Of a DNA stretch of 36,321 nucleotides, positions 8,201 to 16,281 are shown piece by piece. The first letter of the stretch is position 1, and each line of letters begins with the position of its first letter. The stretch spans positions 1 to 36,321 of the forward strand of contig JAKJBW010000020.1 in NCBI GenBank assembly GCA_022706785.1. Direction: 5' to 3'. Position numbers and translations under genes: made by a program. Under the pieces are notes generated by a model. It saw only the letters and a list, made by a program, of their open reading frames with translations. It did not search any database and was not told the DNA's origin. This DNA is from Bacillota bacterium. GTDB taxonomy: Bacteria > Bacillota > Clostridia > UBA1381 > UMGS1253.

Positions 8201-8489
8201 TATATCCGGGCGGATAATCGGTAAATGAGCCGGAAACGTAGAAATTGGAAAGCCCGCCCTGGTATGCCATGGACGCCCAGGCCTTAAAACAGTTGATGTC
8301 GATATCGTAGCCTTGAATGGAGGCTGCGATTATGATGCGCAAAACAAGCGCGACTGCGAGCAGCAGATAGAGCGTAACCGGACCTGCGGTGTATTTAACG
8401 GGCTTTTTAAGCTCCGGACTGATTGCGGCATAATGCATCACCACAAAGAGCAGTGCGAAAATTACGCCGATAAACCAGATAAGCGCCAC
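5244..8489 (-). CDS. Tandem GT-C glycosyltransferase: N-terminal mannosyltransferase-like module fused to PMT (GT39)
   Basis: A 1081-residue polytopic membrane protein made of two GT-C units. Residues 1-445 are a multi-helix module with an acidic first loop (YDIDINCFKAWA at about 61-72; DYPPGYIY at about 91-98), like bacterial hydrophobic mannosyltransferases. A Lys/Ala/Ser/Pro linker spans 452-498. Residues 525-640 form a mostly beta, probably extracellular, domain. Residues 660-1081 match protein O-mannosyltransferases: FDEIYHARTAYEYL with the catalytic-type D667-E668, THPPLGKL at 688-695 and many helices. It probably moves sugars from polyprenyl phosphate carriers to protein or envelope acceptors. 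The start is GTG with a weak AAAGGG site. It lies between an ECF S-component gene and the GT2 gene. Which acceptors it uses cannot be told from sequence. Confidence 0.85.
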   Translation of the reverse strand: MALIWFIGVIFALLFVVMHYAAISPELKKPVKYTAGPVTLYLLLAVALVLRIIIAASIQGYDIDINCFKAWASMAYQGGLSNFYVSGSFTDYPPGYIYVLWLLGAIQDLFGPSESTFIVFLKLPAILCDIVTSWLIYQMAKKHVGAAAALALSSVYAFNPAVLVNSAAWGQVDSVYTLFVILLVYYLTERKLLPACVCFTIGFLIKPQMIIFSPVLLFGIYDIVFGVYHSNALPDGEERSARFRRGGLQLLIAFGVCLALIFLLLLPFAKDFNFYVIFNQYVKTLTSYPYASVNAFNLFALFGGNWKSIDAPFLFLTYGQWSDIFIVLNVIFAAWVFVRRKGQANLFAIASLVIVTMFVLAGKMHERYVFPALSLLLLAFACKRDMRYLWVFCVLGLTQFVNTAAMLYQKMVPDTTAPPGGVTVPLVAIINIAVLAYLVYIAFTGNKEVPIALKNTSGKNIKPKASPVKKSGSAKAVSGAAAASGAGLALKPSAPALKLVKWDYIIMAVITLIYSAVALFNLGDMKAPETYWNGNTGDGFVVAFSGNAHVTEIKFFTGVAEGRKMKMRTGVVSGDASVQWSEQSDIDLSGVLAWHKTAIDKNVNYIEFTATQDRTLLHEITFTDSVNRVLPIASITPVGLARGMNNLYDEQGSVPAQLSYRNSSYFDEIYHARTAYEYLHLMWPYENTHPPLGKLIIALGMAIFGVNPFGWRIMGTLFGIAMLPLTYLFTKKMFGRTSVAAFATVLFAADFMHFAQTRIATIDVYVTFFIIAMYFFMYIYYRMSFYDTPFYKTLIPLGLSGLCMGLGIASKWTGIYAAFGLALIFAISLINRRIEYNKIAHNKRSSPAQKAAVAVCGKYTGYTLLWCLLFFVAIPAVIYAASYIPFMNAPGAHGLKTLFENQKTMLSYHAHLNATHPFSSSWYQWPIIYKPIWYYSGNAASPVLRETIASFGNPFIWWAGISAFVGVIVLGIFKRDARAAFLVIGYLAQYLPWVGVTRIAFIYHYFTCVPFIILMLAYVAWALIDSCDSGSAGAKRGVQAGIWVYAAACVILFIAFYPVLSGMPVSNTYIDALKWFKDWSF

Positions 8490-8531
8490 AAACCATCACC
8501 CTTTCTTTCTGTGTACAGCATACACAAACCG

Positions 8532-9044
8532 TTAAAGGTTTCTGTATTTTTCAATATACCCCGTCTTGACCAGGGATGCCAGAACGAGATAGCCGGCGAC
8601 TATTCCGAAAGCGGCCTGGGGCAGGCCGCTTAAAATCATACCTAATATACCCACCTCGGCAATGCCGAAAAAGAAGAAATCAAACAGGAAATAACCGCCC
8701 AGCATGATCATTTCGGCGACGATAAAAGCCGCAACGGTCAGCAAGCCAAGCGGCTTCGTATTCCTCGTCATAAGCCACACTGCAAGAACCATAATGCCCT
8801 TGATGAAAAATGTCGGTACGGCATATACGGATGCGCCAACGTACAGATCCGCCATAGAGGAGCCTATTGCCGCCGCCAACATACCGGCCGCCCCGCCGGG
8901 CAGAAATCCGCACAGCAGCACAATCATGTCGCCGAGATGCACATAACCCTGGCCGATCGTACGGATGGGAAGCACCGCGGTAAATATCAGGCACAGCGCT
9001 GCCATAAGCGCGCCGGCAACCAGGTTTTTAACAGAAGTTTTCAT
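8532..9044 (-). CDS. ECF transporter S component, probably vitamin B6-related
   Basis: 170 residues, nearly all hydrophobic, with about five or six transmembrane helices. The pattern VAGALMAALCLIFT near the start, GYVHLGDMIVLLCGFLPGG and GSSMADLY is typical of ECF S components of the COG4720/PF07155 group. S components bind a vitamin and dock to a shared EcfAAT energising module, which is not in this window. The gene follows a pyridoxal kinase by 103 nt in the same direction, so a vitamin B6 vitamer is the best guess for the substrate (inference from context). ATG 9044 was chosen because a GAGGAAAGGG ribosome binding site precedes it; the longer open frame adds 80 unrelated residues. Confidence 0.85.
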   Translation of the reverse strand: MKTSVKNLVAGALMAALCLIFTAVLPIRTIGQGYVHLGDMIVLLCGFLPGGAAGMLAAAIGSSMADLYVGASVYAVPTFFIKGIMVLAVWLMTRNTKPLGLLTVAAFIVAEMIMLGGYFLFDFFFFGIAEVGILGMILSGLPQAAFGIVAGYLVLASLVKTGYIEKYRNL

Positions 9045-9147
9045 TGTCAGGACCCTTTCCTCTAAAAAATTGAGATGACAGACGACGCAAGAATCAAAAC
9101 GGCTGTTTCCGACCGCCGCGCCCGTGCCCGGGCACACAAACGGCGGC

Positions 9148-10017
9148 TTAAAGCAGCTCGTAGCGGATATCGCCCGAAGGTACGGTAAGCGTGTGCAGTA
9201 CCTTTTCGAAAAGAACGCCTTCCCGGGGCGCAGAATTGTATCCGAAGGTCGTCCGGATTGCCAAAGAAACAAAATTAACCGCACGGTTGACGGCCACAGG
9301 CAGGCTGTCGCCCTCTAAAATCGCTCCGGTCATGACGCTGGTGAAAATATCGCCTGTGCCGGGATACTCAGTGGGGATATAATCACAGCTCACCTTCCAG
9401 AAGCGGCCGTCGTCACGGCTGTAGGCGACCACACAGCTTTTGGCGTCGCGCAGCGGTGTGCTCGTCACCACCACAGTGCGCGGCCCGAGCTGCGCCAGGG
9501 CCAAGAGCCACTGCTTTGCCTCATCGCCGCTTAAAACACCGGGGCAGTTCCTGTCCAGCAAAAACGCCGCCTCCGTTATGTTGGGCGTGATGATATGCGC
9601 CCTGCCCACCAGCCTTCGCATATGCGCGACAAATTCGGGCGCAAAGGTGGGATAAAGCCTGCCGTTGTCGGCAAACACAGGGTCTACCACAACCAGCCTT
9701 TCGTCCATGCCGAATTCATCTATAAAACGCAGGATGATATCGATCTGCGCTTTGGCGCCCAAAAATCCCGAAAACATACAGTCAAAGCCAAGGCCAAGGC
9801 TGTGCCAGTGACCGAAATAGTCCGCCATGGTATGGGTGAGGTCCACAAAGGTGTACCCTTCAAACCCGCCCGTATGCGTGGACAGCACAGCAGTCGGTAT
9901 GGGACACACCTGCATCCCCATAGCGGACAGCACAGGCATGACCACAGCCAGCGAGCATCTGCCGAAGCCGGACAGGTCATTGACCGCCGCGATTCTGGGA
10001 ATGAGATTGCGCATCAT
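9148..10017 (-). CDS. Pyridoxal/pyridoxamine kinase (PfkB-like, PdxK/PdxY)
   Basis: 289 residues of the ribokinase-like vitamin B6 kinase family, which phosphorylates pyridoxal, pyridoxine or pyridoxamine with ATP in the salvage route to pyridoxal phosphate. Visible are the N-terminal NDLSGFGRCSLA, the STHTGGF substrate region at 46-52, the DPVFADNG segment at 112-119, the ITPNITEA segment at 143-150, and the catalytic anion hole GTGD at 220-223 with D223 as the general base. GGAGGG lies 6 nt before the first of two adjacent ATG codons; either could start. The gene is divergent from cdaA and leads the minus-strand run with an ECF S component, so uptake and trapping of B6 vitamers are probably coupled. 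Confidence 0.92.
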   Translation of the reverse strand: MMRNLIPRIAAVNDLSGFGRCSLAVVMPVLSAMGMQVCPIPTAVLSTHTGGFEGYTFVDLTHTMADYFGHWHSLGLGFDCMFSGFLGAKAQIDIILRFIDEFGMDERLVVVDPVFADNGRLYPTFAPEFVAHMRRLVGRAHIITPNITEAAFLLDRNCPGVLSGDEAKQWLLALAQLGPRTVVVTSTPLRDAKSCVVAYSRDDGRFWKVSCDYIPTEYPGTGDIFTSVMTGAILEGDSLPVAVNRAVNFVSLAIRTTFGYNSAPREGVLFEKVLHTLTVPSGDIRYELL

Positions 10018-10168
10018 AGGCCGCCCTCCGGATAATTGGTGTCACTATTGTACTACAAATGTCAAAAGTATGCAAGATGAATTTATGCCTGGCGCACAGT
10101 TTTGCCGCCAAACCAAATTAAAATTAAAATTTCGGTAAAAAATGCTGGTATTGGCGAGCGAAAAGTTG

Positions 10169-10174
10169 TATAAT
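10169..10174 (+). promoter_or_regulatory. Candidate -10 box for cdaA
   Basis: An exact TATAAT lies 74 nt before the cdaA start codon in the divergent intergenic region. The -35 is poor: TTGGCG at 10151 is only 12 nt away, too close. The promoter call is therefore tentative. Confidence 0.4.
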
Positions 10175-10247
10175 AAAAATGTATTTGTTCTTTTTAAATT
10201 TGCAGAGGCGGATACCGGATCTGTATCAGGAGGGGAGCCGTGCAGGC

Positions 10248-11102
10248 ATGATTTCAGAGTTCTTATCCCAGTTTTATGCGAATTTCATACGGTTTGTGTC
10301 TGCAATCCGGTTTGCGGATGTGGTGGATATGGCCATCGTGGCCTTTATCATCTATCAGGGCATCCGCCTTATACGCGAAACCCGTGCCGAACAGCTGATC
10401 AAGGGTATTTTTGTGCTTATTGTGCTGTTGCAGCTGAGCTCATGGTTCGGACTCAACACCATGCAGTGGATCCTTCAAAACACCATGCAGCTGGGCTTTC
10501 TGGCGCTGCTTGTCGTTTTTCAGCCCGAGCTGCGCCGCGGCCTTGAGCATATGGGCCGAAGCCCCATCGGGCGCATGTTCAACTTAAGTATCCGTGAGGA
10601 AACGGTGAACAAAACGGTGGAGGAGGTCGCCCGGGCCGCGGACGTCTTATCCAAAAACAAAATAGGCGCGCTTATCTGCATGGAGCGCGTCACCCAGTTA
10701 GGCGACATTATGCGGACGGGCACGCCATTGGGCGCAGACATCACGGCGGAGCTGCTGGTGAATATTTTTGTGCCGAACACCCCCCTGCACGACGGGGCTG
10801 TCGTTATAGGCGGAAACAAGATACTGGCTGCCGCGTGCTTTTTGCCGCTCACCCATAACCACGACCTGTCGCGCGAGCTTGGAACGCGCCACAGGGCCGC
10901 CCTCGGCCTGTCGGAGATCTCGGACGCCGTGGTGCTTGTGATCAGTGAGGAAACCGGGCGTATTTCCATTGCCCGCGACGGCGACCTGACCAGAAACCTG
11001 ACAATCGAAACCTTAAAAAAGGCGCTCATGAAAATCCTGCAGCCTGAGTCCAAAGCGGACAGCAGAAACAAACTGTTGTTTTGGAGGGAGAAAAAGCAGT
11101 GA
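10248..11102 (+). CDS. cdaA: Diadenylate cyclase CdaA (DacA)
   Basis: 284 residues. Three N-terminal transmembrane helices (about 24-42, 50-66 and 72-92) anchor the enzyme, which joins two ATP into c-di-AMP, an essential regulator of potassium, osmolyte and wall homeostasis in Firmicutes. The DAC domain carries the catalytic DGA motif (182-184) and the RHR motif (214-216) in TRHRAALG. ATG 10248 was chosen with AGGAGGGGAG upstream; the open frame continues upstream without a ribosome binding site. The stop codon overlaps the GTG start of cdaR, the usual partner gene. The glmM gene that often completes this operon is absent here. Confidence 0.95.
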   Translation: MISEFLSQFYANFIRFVSAIRFADVVDMAIVAFIIYQGIRLIRETRAEQLIKGIFVLIVLLQLSSWFGLNTMQWILQNTMQLGFLALLVVFQPELRRGLEHMGRSPIGRMFNLSIREETVNKTVEEVARAADVLSKNKIGALICMERVTQLGDIMRTGTPLGADITAELLVNIFVPNTPLHDGAVVIGGNKILAAACFLPLTHNHDLSRELGTRHRAALGLSEISDAVVLVISEETGRISIARDGDLTRNLTIETLKKALMKILQPESKADSRNKLLFWREKKQ

Positions 11103-12287
11103 AAAAAATCTTTTTAAACGATAACGCTTTTAAAATATATTCCGTTTTGGCTGCGATCCTTTTATGGGTGTTCGTGGTGTATAATCAGAATCCCGAAAGC
11201 AGCAAATACATCGGCGGTATCTCCGTTGGGTATACCAACGCGGACGCGCTTGAGCGTGAAGGGCTCGTCATTTTGCGCGGCAATGAGCCCACGGTGGACA
11301 TACGCGTAAAGGGGCGCCGTGGCGAAGGTGGAAAAAAATAATATCACCGCCGTTGCCACCATACCCGAAATCCGCGCGGGCGTATACAATATTTCCATTG
11401 ACGTACGGCTTCCCATAAGCGATGTTTCAATCACTGACAAGGACCCGTATATGGTACGCACGGCAGTGGAAAAGATGCGGACCGTCGAGATGCCTGTGGG
11501 GATAAAATATACAGGCAATTCAAAGACTGCCTTTACCTCCGTTCAATCCAGGACGGAGCCGGAAAAGATGACGCTTTGGGGGCCGGAGTCGGTACTGGAT
11601 ACTGTAGGGTCGCTTGAGGTGAGCGTGGATGTCGGCTCGGTGAGCGAGGATTCTTCCCAGACGCAGAAATACAGGGTTTTGAACAAAAACGGGCAGGATA
11701 TCACAAACGATGTCAATATCAGAAAGAATGCCGATACCGTCACGGTGGTGTCAAACGTCTACCGGATCAAGGATGCCGCAATCGTTCCCGCGTATGCCGG
11801 GCAGCTGCCGCAAGGGTATGTCCTCACCGGCTACAGCGTGTCGCCCAGCGAGGTGCGCCTCGGCAGCAAGGGCGCCGCGGTAGACAGCATTGCCGAGGTC
11901 AGGACACAGCCCATAGACCTTTCGGGTTTTACAAATAACACAAAGCTCACGGCAGCGCTTTCTCTTCCGGGCGGTGTTGTCAGCATGTCGGGTATACAGA
12001 GCGCGGAAGTGACGCTTATGATAGAGCAGACGGTTACCAAAGCCTATTCCATAGGCAGCGTCACGTTTGGAAACGCTGAAAACTCGCTCAAGTATTCCGT
12101 CTCCGGCCTGCCGCTGGAGATAAGCGTATCGGGGGCGGCGAGCCTTCTTGAAAACGCCCAGGTTACCGCTGAGGTGAATGTGGCGGGAATAGGCGCCGGC
12201 ACGCACGAGCTGCCGCTTATCATTAAAACGCCCAAGGGCATAAGTGCCGCAGGCGATTATAAGGTGAGCGTACAGGTCAGCCAGTAG
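11099..12287 (+). pseudogene. cdaR: CdaR (YbbR-domain c-di-AMP cyclase regulator), frameshifted
   Basis: CdaR is an extracytoplasmic YbbR-repeat protein anchored by one N-terminal helix that modulates CdaA. Here it is split. The first frame starts at GTG 11099, overlapping the cdaA stop, encodes the signal anchor (FKIYSVLAAILLWVFVVY) and the first repeat, and ends at a stop at 11339-11341. The rest, with three more YbbR-like repeats, continues in the +1 frame to 12287. Dropping one G from GGGG at 11311-11314 joins VDIRVKG to AVAKVEKNNITA and gives a natural protein of about 395 residues. An A7 run at 11332-11338 is a second candidate site. The cause may be a real mutation, phase variation, programmed shifting or a sequencing error. 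Confidence 0.8.
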
Positions 12288-12423
12288 CGGCGGGGGCATT
12301 TAGGTAAAAAGCCGTTTCGGCGGCATTCTTTTCCGGTTGCCGTGTGGCTGCGTCAACAGGTATGTATCTGGCATGTATTTTGCTGATACGGTTTTGCATA
12401 CAAAGAAGGGGGGCGCCTACGCC

Positions 12424-13362
12424 ATGAACGTATTTTCCATTCCGCTGACTTCGATTATTAGTGAGTTTCATCTTGAGAAAGCGTATGAAGCTTCCGCTAT
12501 AAACAGCGTTGAAGTGATAAACAGCGAAGTAAACCGTCCGGGCATGCAGATCATCGGGTTTTTCAGTTACTTTGACAGCAACCGTATCCAGATACTGGGC
12601 AAGGTTGAGATCACTTACCTGCGCGAGCGGACGCATGAGGAGCGGCTGGAATGCTTTGAAAAGCTGCTGTCTACCAAAATGCCGGCTATTGTCGTGACCC
12701 GCGCGCTTGAAATATTTCCCGAGCTGATGGAGATGGCCAAAAAATACGATGTCACCATCCTGCGTTCAGCCGAGAGCACATCGCGCTTTATGAGCGCGCT
12801 CATCAGCTATCTGAACCTGCATTTGGCGCCGCGCATCACACGCCACGGCGTACTGGTCGAGGTGTACGGCGAAGGTATCCTTATTCTTGGCAACAGCGGC
12901 GTGGGCAAGAGCGAAACGGCGGTGGAGCTTGTCAAGCGCGGACACCGGTTTGTCGCCGACGACGCGGTGGAAATCAAGCGGGTATCCAGCAAGACGCTGG
13001 TTGGCAGCGCGCCGGATATCATCCGCCATTTTATTGAGCTTCGGGGAATAGGTATTGTGGACGTCAGGCGTATATTCGGTATGGGCGCTGTCAAGGATAC
13101 CGAAAAAATCGACATGGTGATCCACCTCGAGCTGTGGTCCACCGTAAAACAGTACGACAGGCTTGGGCTTGTGGATGAATACACCAACATTTTGGGCGTG
13201 AACATCCCGTCGGTGACCATCCCTGTGCGCCCCGGCCGAAACCTTGCCATTATCGTGGAGGTGGCCGCCATGAACAACCGCCAGAAACGGATGGGGTACA
13301 ACGCCGCCGAGGAGCTCAACCAGCGGCTTATGAGCGAGATGGAAAAGACATTCACGGTTTGA
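12424..13362 (+). CDS. hprK: HPr kinase/phosphorylase
   Basis: 312 residues. The enzyme phosphorylates and dephosphorylates HPr at Ser46 and so controls carbon catabolite repression. The N-terminal domain covers residues 1-130. The kinase core has H141, Walker A GNSGVGKS at 156-163 with SETAVELVKRGHRFVADDAVE behind it, and the family signature ELRGIGIVDVRRIFG at 205-219. ATG 12424 was chosen with AAGGGGGG upstream; an earlier in-frame ATG at 12337 would add 29 residues that do not fit the family. Its substrate HPr, with Ser46 conserved, is encoded at 35552. It heads the run hprK-PHP-ROK-murB-rapZ-whiA-dnaE. Confidence 0.96.
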   Translation: MNVFSIPLTSIISEFHLEKAYEASAINSVEVINSEVNRPGMQIIGFFSYFDSNRIQILGKVEITYLRERTHEERLECFEKLLSTKMPAIVVTRALEIFPELMEMAKKYDVTILRSAESTSRFMSALISYLNLHLAPRITRHGVLVEVYGEGILILGNSGVGKSETAVELVKRGHRFVADDAVEIKRVSSKTLVGSAPDIIRHFIELRGIGIVDVRRIFGMGAVKDTEKIDMVIHLELWSTVKQYDRLGLVDEYTNILGVNIPSVTIPVRPGRNLAIIVEVAAMNNRQKRMGYNAAEELNQRLMSEMEKTFTV

Positions 13363-13409
13363 GGTTTTATCCGAAGGCCGCGTCATATACTCAGGAGGAA
13401 ATCATAAAA

Positions 13410-14132
13410 ATGAAAATACTGGTTGACACACATACCCATACCATTGCCAGTGATCACGCATACTCTACCATCATGGAAAATGTCCGCCGCGCAAAGGAGC
13501 TGGGTCTGCAAGGCGTGGCCATCACAGACCACGGCCCCGCCCTGCCCGACGCGCCCCACCCGTGGCACTTCGACAACATAGGCACCGCTATGTGCGAGGT
13601 GGACGGCGTGAAGGTGCTTTGCGGAGCGGAGGTCAATATTTTGGACGCGGACGGCACGGTTGATTTGCCGGAGCGGACGCTGTCGCGGCTCAATCTCGTG
13701 ATCGCTTCCATGCACCGCGATACCTTTGCGCCGGCAACCCAAAAGGAGCATACGCAGGCGTATATCAATGCGCTCAAAAATCCGTATATAGACATTATCG
13801 GCCACAGCGGCTCCCCCGAATACGCGTACGACATGGACGCCGTTTTAGACGTCGCCAAAGCTGAAAACAAGCTGATAGAAATCAACAACTGCACACATAT
13901 CGTACGCCGGGCAAGTGTTGAAAACTGTATGCGCATTGCCAGGCTGTGCATGAAAAAGGGGATTTATATTGTGGTGAGCAGCGATGCGCACTTCGCGCCA
14001 CATGTGGGGCGTTTTAACTCCGCCGTGCAAATGCTGGAGGAAATAGGGTTTCCGGAGGAGCTGGTGGCAAACACCACATTCGACAAGCTGATAAAGGTTT
14101 TGCAGATGCGCCAAAAGCCGCCTAAGCAGTAA
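13410..14132 (+). CDS. PHP-domain phosphatase (YcdX-like)
   Basis: 240 residues, a stand-alone PHP (polymerase and histidinol phosphatase) metal-dependent hydrolase. The trinuclear metal ligands are visible: DTHTHT (H8, H10), H16 in SDHA, TDHG (D40-H41), the GAEVN segment around 73-77, SMHRD, GHSG and SSDAHF. The family contains YcdX-like phosphatases and histidinol phosphatases; the physiological substrate is not known here. ATG 13410 follows AGGAGGAAATCATAAAA, a strong ribosome binding site, 47 nt after hprK. It is very likely co-transcribed with hprK. Confidence 0.88.
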   Translation: MKILVDTHTHTIASDHAYSTIMENVRRAKELGLQGVAITDHGPALPDAPHPWHFDNIGTAMCEVDGVKVLCGAEVNILDADGTVDLPERTLSRLNLVIASMHRDTFAPATQKEHTQAYINALKNPYIDIIGHSGSPEYAYDMDAVLDVAKAENKLIEINNCTHIVRRASVENCMRIARLCMKKGIYIVVSSDAHFAPHVGRFNSAVQMLEEIGFPEELVANTTFDKLIKVLQMRQKPPKQ

Positions 14133-14191
14133 CCGGTTTTAGCGGACAGATCTAAATAAAATATTGCCTGAAAAACAAGGAGGATCATTTT

Positions 14192-15148
14192 ATGTACATA
14201 GGGATTGATCTTGGCGGCACCAATATCAAAGCGGGACTGGTGGACGAAAACAACAAAATCATCCACTCCGCCAGCGTACCTACAGGACCGCGCCGCGCCG
14301 AAGCGGAGATTATAAAGGATATGGCGGAGCTGTCTGTCCGCATTGCCGATGAAGCGGGTTATGACATCAACAAAGACGTCAAGTCGGTGGGCATAGGCTC
14401 GCCGGGTAATTGCGACTCTGAAAGAGGCATAATTATCTATACAAACAACATAAACTTTTTAAATACGCCCATCCGTGACGAAATGAAAAAATACTTTGAT
14501 CCGCCCGTTTATATCGGCAATGATGCCAACGTGGCGGCGCTGGGCGAATTCATGGCGCTCGACGACCCGGATGTCAGCCATATGATTGCCATCACGCTTG
14601 GCACAGGCGTGGGCGGCGGCGCTATTATCGACAAAAAAATCTACGAAGGCTTCAATGGCGCGGCAATGGAGATAGGGCATTTCCAGGTGATGATGGAAAA
14701 CGGTGCGCCGTGCTCATGCGGACGCAGCGGCTGCTGGGAGTCATACGGCTCGGTCACCGGCCTGATCCGTGAAACCAAGCGTGTGATAGAGCAGAATCCC
14801 GACTGTGACATGGCCAAAAGCATAGACGGCGATCTTGACAGGGTGGGCGGCAGGACAGCGTTTGACGCCGCCAAGAGGGGCGATGCGGTTGCAAAGCGGG
14901 TTGTGGATACATACATCCGATGGGTCGCGGAAGGCATTGTGAGCGTTATCAATATTTTTCAGCCACAAATCCTGGTTATCGGCGGCGCCATCTCCAAGGA
15001 GGGCGACTACCTGTTAAACCCCATCAAGAAAATAGCCGAGCAGTTCCGCTATTCGCGGTCCATGCCGCAAACCGAGATCCGCATTGCCAAGCTGGGCAAC
15101 GACGCCGGCATAATCGGCGCGGCCGTTTTGGGCAGGAAGCCCTGCTGA
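14192..15148 (+). CDS. ROK-family glucokinase
   Basis: 318 residues. The protein probably phosphorylates glucose (or another aldohexose) with ATP. Residues 5-13 (IDLGGTNIK) form the phosphate-binding loop, N110-D111 in GNDANVAALGE holds the catalytic aspartate, and the ROK signature includes E160-I-G-H163 and the zinc motif CSCGRSGCWE (C174, C176, C181). GLGTG-type phosphate loop appears as LGTGVGGGAI. A good AGGAGG lies 11 nt before the ATG. There is no DNA-binding domain, so it is an enzyme and not a ROK repressor. Its place behind hprK suggests a link with sugar control and glycolysis (pfkA is downstream). Confidence 0.92.
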   Translation: MYIGIDLGGTNIKAGLVDENNKIIHSASVPTGPRRAEAEIIKDMAELSVRIADEAGYDINKDVKSVGIGSPGNCDSERGIIIYTNNINFLNTPIRDEMKKYFDPPVYIGNDANVAALGEFMALDDPDVSHMIAITLGTGVGGGAIIDKKIYEGFNGAAMEIGHFQVMMENGAPCSCGRSGCWESYGSVTGLIRETKRVIEQNPDCDMAKSIDGDLDRVGGRTAFDAAKRGDAVAKRVVDTYIRWVAEGIVSVINIFQPQILVIGGAISKEGDYLLNPIKKIAEQFRYSRSMPQTEIRIAKLGNDAGIIGAAVLGRKPC

Positions 15149-15303
15149 CGGCAGATTGACAGGTATGACAATCCGTCATGCGGCGTATGATAGCAATATG
15201 CCGCTTTTGAGCGGCACAGGACCCAGCCAGGCGTATCAATAATGCTTGCTGTGTGCGCATCGCCAACAGGCGGCGGGCGTATGCAGGACGGAGGAGTGAG
15301 GCA

Positions 15304-16215
15304 GTGAGTATACCGCGGCAGTTGCGCTCACATCTGGATGAAATTTTAAAAGATGCAGTCACATATGACGTACCGATGTGCGAACATACTTCCATTAAAA
15401 TAGGCGGACCGGCCGACGCGCTGGCGCAGCCCGCCTGTGCCGAAGAGATCATGGCGCTCACAGAGCATTGCAGGCGTTTTGACACGCCGTATTTCATTAT
15501 GGGAAACGGCTCCAACCTGCTTGTGAGTGACGACGGGATACGCGGCGTTGTGATAAAATGCGGTCCGCGGCTTGGCGGGATAAAGCTTAGCGGCAGCATC
15601 ATTGAGGCGCAAAGCGGCGTTACTTTGGCAAGGCTTGCGCAGGCGGCCGCAGGCGCATCTTTGAGCGGACTTGAGTTTGCCGGCGGCATTCCGGGGACGC
15701 TGGGCGGAGCGGTATACATGAACGCGGGCGCGTATGACGGTGAGATGAGCATGATTGTGACACAGACTACCTATCTTGACAGTGCAGGCAATATCCGCAC
15801 CGTTAGCGGAAGCGAACACGGCTTTGGTTACCGTAAAAGCATATTTAGCGAAGGCGGTTGTGTCATCCTTTCTTCCGTTCTGCAGCTCAAGGAAGGCATA
15901 CAAGAGCAAATATACAGCAAAATGAACCATTTCAACGCATGCAGGCGCGAAAAGCAGCCGCTTGCCATGCCGAGCTGCGGCTCTACCTTCAAGCGTCCGC
16001 AAGGGCACTATGCGGGCGCCCTGATCCAGGGGTGCTGTCTGATGGGCTGCAGTATAGGCGGCGCGGCCGTTTCGGAAAAGCATGCGGGGTTTGTGGTCAA
16101 TACAGGCGGCGCGACCGCCGCAGATGTGCGTGCTCTGATCGGCCATATTCAAAACGAGGTGCAAAAAAAGTATGGCGTGACGCTTGAGTGCGAGGTCAAA
16201 ATGGTCGGGTTCTGA
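15304..16215 (+). CDS. murB: UDP-N-acetylenolpyruvoylglucosamine reductase MurB
   Basis: 303 residues. This FAD enzyme reduces UDP-GlcNAc-enolpyruvate to UDP-MurNAc with NADPH, the second committed step of peptidoglycan synthesis. The FAD domain has HTSIKIGGPADAL, the MGNGSNLLVSDDGIRG segment and GLEFAGGIPGTLGGAVYMNAGAYDGE. Catalytic serine is in CGSTFKRP (S227), and E297 near the end fits the proton-relay glutamate. It is the type II form common in Firmicutes. The start is GTG 15304 with GGAGGAG 7 nt upstream; the upstream in-frame ATG at 15253 lacks a site. The 155-nt gap after the ROK gene contains small inverted repeats but no clear promoter. Confidence 0.96.
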   Translation: MSIPRQLRSHLDEILKDAVTYDVPMCEHTSIKIGGPADALAQPACAEEIMALTEHCRRFDTPYFIMGNGSNLLVSDDGIRGVVIKCGPRLGGIKLSGSIIEAQSGVTLARLAQAAAGASLSGLEFAGGIPGTLGGAVYMNAGAYDGEMSMIVTQTTYLDSAGNIRTVSGSEHGFGYRKSIFSEGGCVILSSVLQLKEGIQEQIYSKMNHFNACRREKQPLAMPSCGSTFKRPQGHYAGALIQGCCLMGCSIGGAAVSEKHAGFVVNTGGATAADVRALIGHIQNEVQKKYGVTLECEVKMVGF

Positions 16216-16281
16216 ACGCTTAGCGTATAAAACAGATGCCTGCTGCCAGGCACTTACTTCAGATTAAAGGAGGCTTGCCAT

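Noticed and set aside
9045..9147. Riboswitch between pyridoxal kinase and the ECF gene
   Set aside because: The gap has a GC-rich palindrome (GTGCCCGGGCAC) but only about 100 nt, with no recognised riboswitch core.
11319..12287. Second part of cdaR as an independent gene starting at 11319
   Set aside because: No ribosome binding site precedes that start and the sequence continues a YbbR repeat begun in the first frame.
15346..16164. 272-codon minus-strand open frame
   Set aside because: It is a shadow of murB, which has all catalytic motifs.
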